In this document: positions 1 through 4,333 of the stretch, piece by piece | How positions within the stretch are numbered: position 1 is the stretch's first letter | Layout of the letters: each line of letters opens with the position of its first letter | NCBI GenBank assembly: GCA_035509195.1 | Contig: DATJLT010000101.1 | Span: 1-9,898, forward strand | DNA length: 9,898 nt | Reading direction: 5' to 3' | Source of the DNA: Chersky-822 sp035509195 | GTDB taxonomy: Bacteria; Actinomycetota; Actinomycetes; Streptosporangiales; Streptosporangiaceae | Made by a program: the position numbers and the translations under genes | The notes under the pieces: generated by a model | Told to the model about the DNA's origin: nothing | Seen by the model: the letters and a program-made list of their open reading frames with translations, nothing else | The model's database searches: none

Positions 1-748
1 CGAAGGGGTCGCCGCCCTTGAGCCGTACGACGCGGTCTCCCGCCAGCGCGCGGCGGACGATCAGGTCGTTGATCTGGTCCTGGGTCAGCCGGTGGGCGCC
101 AGGCGCCTTGCCTGCCTCGATGACCTCGACGTCTGGGTCGAGTTCGTCGAGCACGTCGCGCGGGCCGAGCCGGTCAGCGACGACGACGTCCGCCTCGGCG
201 AGCAGTCGCCGGCCGAGTACGGTCATCAGGCCAGGATCGCCTGGACCGCCGCCTACGAGGGCAACGTGGCCGGGGTTTCCGGTCCGGCGGCGAAGCCGCC
301 GGACCGGAAGAGTGCCCTGGGCGAGTGCCTGGCTGATCCCCGCACGCAGGCGCTGGGACCGGCGCGGGTCGCCGCCTGCGGTGACGGCGACGGTGATGTC
401 CCCGTACCTGGTCACGGCGGGCATGCGGGCGGCGGTCGCCTCGGCGTCGTCGGCGCGGACGTACCAGATCCTGGTCCGCTCGGCTTCTGCCGCTACGGCG
501 GCGTTGACCACGGGGTCGTTCGTGGCCACGTGTACTAGCCAGGCGTCTTCCAGGTCGCCTTCGCTGTACTGGCGGCGCAGGACTGTTACCTGGAGGTGGC
601 CGAACTCGGCGGCGAGTACGGGGGCGATGACGGTGACCTCGGCACCGGCCAGGACGAGTGACTGCGTACGGCGGAGGGCGACCGGCCCGCCGCCCACGAC
701 CACGGCCTTTCTTCCTGCGAGGTTGAGTTCGATCGGGTAGCCGCTCAC
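1..748 (-). CDS. cysG: Siroheme synthase: precorrin-2 dehydrogenase fused to uroporphyrinogen-III C-methyltransferase (3' end cut by window)
   Basis: The first 249 residues are visible; the gene runs off the left edge. Residues 1-150 resemble the NAD-binding precorrin-2 dehydrogenase (sirohydrochlorin-forming) domain: AVVVGGGPVALRR at about 15-27 is the dinucleotide loop, followed by AGAEVTVIAP. From about residue 161 the SAM-dependent methyltransferase (SUMT) domain begins, with VGGGPGDPGLMT (165-176) and RLKGGDPF (242-249), both signature motifs of this family. The enzyme methylates uroporphyrinogen III to precorrin-2 and oxidises it toward siroheme, the cofactor of the sulfite reductase encoded two genes upstream. 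The start is GTG at 748, with AGGAG seven bases before it; this GTG overlaps the TGA of the upstream gene by four bases (GTGA), so translational coupling is likely. Whether a ferrochelatase activity is present cannot be judged from the visible part. Function is assigned from motifs and context and is quite secure. Confidence 0.93.
   Translation of the reverse strand, partial: MSGYPIELNLAGRKAVVVGGGPVALRRTQSLVLAGAEVTVIAPVLAAEFGHLQVTVLRRQYSEGDLEDAWLVHVATNDPVVNAAVAAEAERTRIWYVRADDAEATAARMPAVTRYGDITVAVTAGGDPRRSQRLRAGISQALAQGTLPVRRLRRRTGNPGHVALVGGGPGDPGLMTVLGRRLLAEADVVVADRLGPRDVLDELDPDVEVIEAGKAPGAHRLTQDQINDLIVRRALAGDRVVRLKGGDPF
277..309. repeat. Perfect 15-bp inverted repeat inside cysG (interdomain linker)
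   Basis: Positions 277-291 and 295-309 are exact reverse complements separated by GAA, giving a 15-bp G+C-rich stem with a 3-base loop. It falls at the linker between the dehydrogenase and methyltransferase domains and encodes the Arg-rich stretch VRRLRRRTGNP. The core looks like the simple stem-loops often found between genes in actinomycetes, which is unusual inside a reading frame. It does not break the frame. Confidence 0.85.
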
Positions 749-900
749 CGGTCGGCTCCTTGACCGGCCCCGAGCTTCAGGGTGAACGTCCGGGTGCACG
801 AACCGCAAGTCCATGAACCCGCCTCAGGGCCTGATGGTTTAAGTTCCTCGTCTCCGCAGTACGGGCAGAAGAAGGGAACCTGCCTTTCCTCGCCGCTCAT
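745..900 (-). CDS. Small zinc-ribbon protein of the sulfite reductase operon
   Basis: This is a 51-residue reading frame with two CxxC knuckles, FCPYCG (C12, C15) and TCGSCT (C32, C35), a spacing typical of a single zinc ribbon. The last dozen residues (LKLGAGQGADR) are likely flexible. Its ATG overlaps the sulfite reductase stop (ATGA) and its TGA overlaps the cysG start (GTGA), so it is embedded in the operon and very probably translated by coupling. From memory, small genes of this kind sit beside sulfite reductase in Streptomyces and relatives, but no function is established as far as I know. A role in metal or cofactor delivery, or in regulation of sulfite reduction, is only inference. 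No signal peptide or membrane segment is visible. Confidence 0.85.
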   Translation of the reverse strand: MSGEERQVPFFCPYCGDEELKPSGPEAGSWTCGSCTRTFTLKLGAGQGADR

Positions 901-2537
901 GACAGCAGGCCTTCTTCCGCGCGGCGCACCCAGGAGGCGAACTGCTCGTCGTCCTTTCTGTCTGCCTGGTAGGCGCGTAGCAGGCGCTCGACGTAGTCGG
1001 GCAGCGCGTCGGCGGTGACCTTGAGGCCCCTGAGCTTGCGGCCGAAGGACGGGTCAGTGCCCAGCGACCCGCCGAGGTGGACCTGGAAACCTTCCTCGCC
1101 GTCGACGATCGAGCCCTTGAGCCCGATGTCGGCGAGCTGGAATCTGGCGCAGGAATTCGGGCAGCCGTTCACGTTGATCGAGATCGGCGTGTCGAACTCA
1201 GGCAGGCGCCGCTCGAGTTCCCCGTACAAGTCCCGCGCTCGCTGCTTGGTCTCCACGATCGCGAGCTTGCAGAACTCCAGGCCCGTGCACGCCATCGTTC
1301 CCTGCCTGAACGGCGAAGGGCTGGCTTGCAACTCAATGGCGTCAAGCTCCCTGGTGAGCTGATCGACGGTGTTTTCTTGGATGTCAAGAAAAAGGAGTTT
1401 CTGCTCAGTCGTGGTACGGAGCCTGCCCGACCCGAATTCGTCGGCCAGGTCTGCGGCCTGCCAGAGCCGGCTGCCGGTCGTCCGGCCTACGTGCGGGGCG
1501 ACGCCGACGTAGTAGTTGCCGTCTTGCTGCGCGTGGATGCCGATGTGGTTGCGGGCGGCCAGGACCGGGGCGGCCGGCTCCGGGCCGTCGGCGAGGCTGA
1601 AGCCGAGGTACTCACGCTCGAGTACTTCCCTGAACTTCTCCGTGCCCCAGTCTGCGACGAGGAACTTGATCCGTGCCCTGGTGCGCAGGCGGCGGTAACC
1701 GTAGTCGCGGAACAAGTCGGCGACGCCGGCCCAGACGGCGGGTACCTGCTCGGGGGTCGCGAACGCGCCAAGGCGGCTGGCGATCATCGGGTTCGTTGAC
1801 AGGCCGCCGCCGACCCAGACGTCGAAGCCCGGGTTGCCGTCAGGGCCGATGACGCCGACGAACGAGACGTCGTTGACCTCGTGCACGGTGCAGTGGGAGG
1901 CACAACCGGAGATCGCGGTCTTGAACTTGCGCGGGAGGTTGCCGAACCGGTCTGGGTCGCCGGTCGCCACGGCCTCGGTCGCGCGCAGGGTCGCGGTCGC
2001 GTCGATGATCTCGGCGGCGTCGATGCCTGCGACCGGGCAGCCGAGAATATTGCGCGGGACGTCGCCGCAAGCCTGGATCGAGGAGAGGCCGACCTCTTCG
2101 AGCCGCTCCCAGATGACGGGAACGTCTTCGATCCTGATCCAGTGGAACTGCACGTTCTGCCGGTCGGTGATATCGGCGAGGTCACGGCCGAACTCCTTGG
2201 CAACGCCGCCGATCGCACGGAGTTGATGCGAGGTGAGCTGGCCGCCGGGAATGCGGACGCGCATCATGAAGTAGCTGTCCTGGATATCTTCGTCATCGAG
2301 CATGCCCGTGCGGCCGCCGGGAATGCCGGGACGGCGCTGGGTGTAAAGGCCCCACCAGCGGAAGCGGCCGCGCAAGTCTGTGGGGTCGATCGAGTCGAAG
2401 CCCGTATAGGCGTACCGGTTGATGATCCGGTCCCTGACGTTCAGGCCGGCGTCGTCCTTCTTGAAGCGCTCGGCCGCGTTCAGCGGCTCGTAATGGCCGA
2501 GAGCCCACTGACCCTGGCCGCGCTGCTGCTTGGGCAT
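897..2537 (-). CDS. sirA: Ferredoxin-dependent assimilatory sulfite reductase (nitrite/sulfite reductase family)
   Basis: The 546-residue product is the usual length for the monomeric siroheme/[4Fe-4S] enzymes. It reduces sulfite to sulfide with six electrons from ferredoxin in the cytoplasm. The cluster ligands are visible as C417 and C423 (ACTGLEFCK) and C459 and C463 (NGCPNSC). Substrate and siroheme-binding Arg/Lys runs include TDRQNVQFHW (124-133) and RKFKTAISGC. Y65 (WWGLYTQR) and C157 (QACGDVPR) are 92 residues apart, the same separation as the Tyr69-Cys161 covalent pair described in the Mycobacterium tuberculosis enzyme (often called NirA). That pair marks sulfite rather than nitrite reductases. 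The start is ATG 2537 with AAGGA eight bases upstream. It is the first large gene of the operon, 102 bases after a leader peptide, and overlaps the zinc-ribbon gene by ATGA. Nitrite reductase is the alternative and is less likely given cysG and the leader. Confidence 0.95.
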   Translation of the reverse strand: MPKQQRGQGQWALGHYEPLNAAERFKKDDAGLNVRDRIINRYAYTGFDSIDPTDLRGRFRWWGLYTQRRPGIPGGRTGMLDDEDIQDSYFMMRVRIPGGQLTSHQLRAIGGVAKEFGRDLADITDRQNVQFHWIRIEDVPVIWERLEEVGLSSIQACGDVPRNILGCPVAGIDAAEIIDATATLRATEAVATGDPDRFGNLPRKFKTAISGCASHCTVHEVNDVSFVGVIGPDGNPGFDVWVGGGLSTNPMIASRLGAFATPEQVPAVWAGVADLFRDYGYRRLRTRARIKFLVADWGTEKFREVLEREYLGFSLADGPEPAAPVLAARNHIGIHAQQDGNYYVGVAPHVGRTTGSRLWQAADLADEFGSGRLRTTTEQKLLFLDIQENTVDQLTRELDAIELQASPSPFRQGTMACTGLEFCKLAIVETKQRARDLYGELERRLPEFDTPISINVNGCPNSCARFQLADIGLKGSIVDGEEGFQVHLGGSLGTDPSFGRKLRGLKVTADALPDYVERLLRAYQADRKDDEQFASWVRRAEEGLLS

Positions 2538-2639
2538 TTCGCTGTTCCTTCTGCTCCTGGATCCTGGCGCGCACGAGTTTCATGGCGCTGGCGCCGTGCT
2601 TGCGGCACCGGGCCAGGCGCGTGCGTGCGGGGCTTGCGA

Positions 2640-2741
2640 TCAGCGGAAGGAACGACAGATGGCGGTGCAGGTGCGGAGCAGGTCGACGTGACGTCGGCAG
2701 GTAAGCAGCAGCCCTGGGTTAGTCCCTGCTCGGCTTGACAC
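2640..2741 (-). CDS. Leader peptide upstream of sulfite reductase (actinobacterial sulfur-locus type)
   Basis: The 33-residue frame ends in RRHVDLLRTCTAICRSFR followed by TGA. The core RHVDLLRxxxAxCR pattern is that of the small leader peptides found before sulfite reductase and other sulfur-uptake genes in actinomycetes. The GTG at 2741 is preferred because GGAGG lies five bases upstream of it. An in-frame ATG at 2753 would give 37 residues but has no ribosome-binding site, and its ATG runs into that GGAGG. Three cysteines (C15, C25, C29) and several arginines fall in the frame. The stop is 102 bases before the reductase start. Such peptides are thought to make downstream expression depend on translation of Cys codons; that mechanism is inferred here. 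It is too short for ordinary gene calling. Confidence 0.82.
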   Translation of the reverse strand: MSSRAGTNPGLLLTCRRHVDLLRTCTAICRSFR

Positions 2742-2809
2742 TGCGGCCTCCATGGGCACATCGGGCGGTTTCAGGCAACACCCCGGTGTGCTGCATCGTT
2801 CTGTCTACG

Positions 2810-2839
2810 ACATTAACATCTGGCCACCGCGCCAGTCGA
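2810..2839 (-). promoter_or_regulatory. Candidate promoter of the leader/sulfite reductase operon
   Basis: Reading the minus strand, TCGACT (2839-2834) and TAATGT (2815-2810) are separated by 18 bases. The -35 matches TTGACA at four of six positions and the -10 fits TANNNT. Transcription would begin near 2803, about 60 bases before the leader start. No other pair in the 290-base divergent region looked better. I saw no clear repressor palindrome. Confidence 0.4.
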
Positions 2840-3031
2840 CAGCAAACTGCCGGGGCGGTCGTCGCAGGTCAACGCCAACGGGTGGGGCGTGCATTCCGCG
2901 CGGGGCGCAAGTTTCTTCCGAGGTCTGGCGAATTGCCATCCAGGCGGACGCGGGCTGGATAGCCTGGGAAACGGCTGGGCAGTACGGTCCGCGGGGGACT
3001 AGAAGTTCGCTGGGCAAGAAGGTGTATCGGG

Positions 3032-3574
3032 GTGTCTTTGTTAGGTCGGGTTATCGTCGGTACCTGCGAGTCGCCTGGAAGCATCCGGGCGATGCGGTAC
3101 GCCAGGGACCTGGCAGTTAACTCTGGTGCGGCACTGATTACCGTTCACGCCTGGGTGCCGCCCGGAGGAGAGATCGCTGACCGGCGGGCGCCTAACCCGA
3201 TCTTGAGGCAGGTATGGCATAAAGCCGCCTGGCAGCGCCTGAACGACTCGGTCGAGGCCGCGTTCGGCGGGCCACCTGACGGGGTCGATATGTGGCCGGT
3301 CGTCATGCGAGGTTCGGCTGGAGAGGTGCTCGTGCACGTCGCGCGCCGTGCCGACGATGTGCTTGTGCTCGGGGCCGGTAGGCGCGGGATGCTGGCCAGG
3401 CTGGGGCACGGGCAGGTGGTCAGGTACTGCGTGACGCATGCGACGTGCCCGGTAGTGGCGGTTCCGCCCTCGCCTCTGGCCGGCTATGCGCGGCGGTGGC
3501 CGCGGATGCTGGCCTGGCGTCATGGCGAACTGCGCGCCGACGAGGCACTGGACGGAGCCGACAGCAACCAGTAG
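3032..3574 (+). CDS. Universal stress protein (UspA family), degenerate nucleotide site
   Basis: The 180-residue product has the single-domain Usp layout: beta-1 LGRVIVG at the N-terminus, then SPGSIRAMRYARDLA (the usual SPxSxxAxxxA helix), ALITVHAW, and near the C-terminus DDVLVLGAG and CPVVAVP. The ATP-binding signature GxxG-x9-G(S/T) appears as G114-A-G-R117-x9-G127-Q128, so the second Gly and the Ser/Thr are replaced. The conserved Asp after beta-1 is also replaced (VGTCES, C12). It may therefore not bind ATP in the usual way. The start is GTG 3032 with GAAGG seven bases upstream. It is transcribed away from the sulfite reductase operon and toward the DUF3046 gene. Usp proteins act in stress or dormancy responses; the specific role here is unknown. 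About 35 residues after the last strand are extra relative to the minimal fold. Confidence 0.85.
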   Translation: MSLLGRVIVGTCESPGSIRAMRYARDLAVNSGAALITVHAWVPPGGEIADRRAPNPILRQVWHKAAWQRLNDSVEAAFGGPPDGVDMWPVVMRGSAGEVLVHVARRADDVLVLGAGRRGMLARLGHGQVVRYCVTHATCPVVAVPPSPLAGYARRWPRMLAWRHGELRADEALDGADSNQ

Positions 3575-3600
3575 GCCGGTCGCCGTCACGGTCGGGCGGC

Positions 3601-3614
3601 CGCTGAGCTCAGCG
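3601..3614. repeat. 14-bp perfect palindrome between convergent genes
   Basis: CGCTGAGCTCAGCG is its own reverse complement. It lies between the convergent usp and DUF3046 genes and includes the DUF3046 stop codon. It could act as a short bidirectional terminator hairpin (5-bp stem, AGCT loop), but there is no U-tract, so the role is uncertain. Confidence 0.5.
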
Positions 3615-3803
3615 CAGTCGCTCGGGCACGGGGAAGGCGGCGCAGACCGCGCGCCAGATCACCTTCACGTCCTCGCCATCGGCGAGCGCCTGCTGCACCG
3701 TCCGGTCGCCGAGCCCTGCCATTACGTAGTCCTTGGCGACACTTTGCGCGTACGCGGCGCCGAACTGCTCGTCCATCCGCTGCCAGAACTCAGTAATCCG
3801 CAC
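3609..3803 (-). CDS. DUF3046 family protein
   Basis: The 64-residue product, beginning RITEFWQRMDEQFG and containing VWRAVCAAFPVP-type residues (here VIWRAVCAAFPVP), matches the DUF3046 family, small proteins encoded next to recA across actinobacteria. The frame is open up to a TTG at 3824, but the family begins with M-R-[LI]-TEFW, so GTG 3803 is chosen. No clear ribosome-binding site precedes it, so it may be translated from a leaderless or near-leaderless message. It is a soluble, probably helical protein of unknown function, with no known motif. It is divergent from recA across a 500-base regulatory region and convergent with usp. The family assignment is confident; nothing more can be said about its job. 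Confidence 0.85.
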   Translation of the reverse strand: MRITEFWQRMDEQFGAAYAQSVAKDYVMAGLGDRTVQQALADGEDVKVIWRAVCAAFPVPERLR

Positions 3804-3874
3804 CCGCGCAAGGCTACAAGCCAAGCGCGACCTCTCAGTTCGCCGGCGACCGGGGTGCGCCGCGCCACCCGGCC

Positions 3875-3903
3875 AGCAGCATCAACTAGTCAGCGATGCT
3901 GCT
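3875..3903. repeat. Hairpin with 9-bp perfect stem, member of an intergenic repeat family
   Basis: AGCAGCATC (3875-3883) pairs exactly with GATGCTGCT (3895-3903) around an 11-base loop. The left arm contains CAGCATCAAC (3877-3886), a 10-mer also found at 3951 and 7807. The hairpin lies between the DUF3046 gene and recA. Confidence 0.7.
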
Positions 3904-3950
3904 CGCCCTGCCCCGGCTACAGCATCAGAGTCCCGGCGATGTCACCCGGA

Positions 3951-3970
3951 CAGCATCAACTCGCCACCGT
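3951..3970 (+). repeat. Dispersed intergenic repeat, copy near recA
   Basis: These 20 bases match 7807-7826 at 17 positions; both begin with CAGCATCAAC. A further truncated relative (CAGCATCA) is at 3920-3927. GAGCCATCG at 4004-4012 is the exact reverse complement of CGATGGCTC at 7739-7747. So the two large intergenic stretches share short elements in both orientations. Confidence 0.55.
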
Positions 3971-4070
3971 AGTCGTTCGATCCGCCCCGCCAGGAGCAAC
4001 GCGGAGCCATCGATGCTGCTGCCATGGCCCCAGCGTCGTTCCAGCGTGGGGTTGCCAGTCCGCCGGACGC

Positions 4071-4113
4071 CGCCGGTACGCAGAAACTTCTGCTTGATTG
4101 GGCGGTACCGGCG
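4071..4113. repeat. Nested inverted repeats just upstream of the recA SOS box
   Basis: An outer 9-bp stem, CGCCGGTAC (4071-4079) with GTACCGGCG (4105-4113), encloses an inner perfect hairpin GCAGAA-AC-TTCTGC (4080-4093). Both stems are exact. The structure ends 15 bases before the LexA box. It could be a cruciform, an RNA structure or a protein-binding site; I do not recognise it. Confidence 0.6.
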
Positions 4114-4128
4114 AGTCGTGGCCATGAT

Positions 4129-4142
4129 CGAACAATTGTTCG
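4129..4142. promoter_or_regulatory. LexA (SOS) box of recA
   Basis: CGAACAATTGTTCG is a perfect palindrome and fits the actinobacterial/Gram-positive LexA operator CGAAC-N4-GTTCG. It lies 191 bases before the recA start and directly abuts a candidate -10 hexamer TAGGCT (4144-4149), so bound LexA would block that promoter. It therefore implies SOS induction of recA: LexA self-cleaves on RecA-ssDNA filaments. Confidence 0.92.
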
Positions 4143-4143
4143 T

Positions 4144-4149
4144 TAGGCT
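4144..4149 (+). promoter_or_regulatory. Candidate -10 of the LexA-controlled recA promoter
   Basis: TAGGCT fits the actinobacterial TANNNT -10 and begins one base after the LexA palindrome. No good -35 was found 16-18 bases upstream, so only the -10 is proposed. Confidence 0.4.
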
Positions 4150-4230
4150 GGCCCGGCCGGTGGGTTTCTTCCTGCTACTTCTGGAGCAGGGCGGGCCACG
4201 CCGGCGGACGGTACTGAATTGCGGGGCTGG

Positions 4231-4253
4231 TTGTCAGTGGCGGCGCGTAGCGT
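4231..4253 (+). promoter_or_regulatory. RecA-NDp (PafBC-dependent) promoter of recA
   Basis: TTGTCAGTG (4231-4239), eight bases, then TAGCGT (4248-4253) is a complete match to the RecA-NDp motif TTGTCRGTG-N8-TANNNT. In mycobacteria that motif is read by the PafBC activator for LexA-independent DNA-damage induction. The start point would be near 4260, leaving a leader of about 75 bases. The PafBC genes themselves are not in the window. Confidence 0.9.
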
Positions 4254-4333
4254 CTGCCTTAATAGCTGGCACGCCCTGAGGTAGCACAGCACGAAGGCTG
4301 GCAGACGGCCCCAAGATCCCGACAGGAGTTCAC

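Noticed and set aside
18..740. Long plus-strand frame over cysG (240 codons, Ser/Arg/Thr-rich)
   Set aside because: Antisense shadow of cysG; composition is that of a G/C-rich complementary strand and there is no family resemblance.
2293..2583. Minus-strand frame starting MKLVRARIQEQ, overlapping the sulfite reductase start
   Set aside because: Largely overlaps sirA in another frame and lacks family signs; the leader peptide upstream explains the region better.
1077..2738. Plus-strand frames over sulfite reductase
   Set aside because: Antisense shadows of a well-identified gene.
2995..3009. DosR-like box GGGACT-AGA-AGTTCG before the usp gene
   Set aside because: The right half matches the AGTCCC half-site at only four of six bases and the spacer is one base too long. 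It lies very close to the start codon; interesting for a Usp but not supportable.
3486..4279. Plus-strand frames across DUF3046 and the recA upstream region
   Set aside because: They cross the LexA box and hairpins, have no ribosome-binding site and no recognisable domain.
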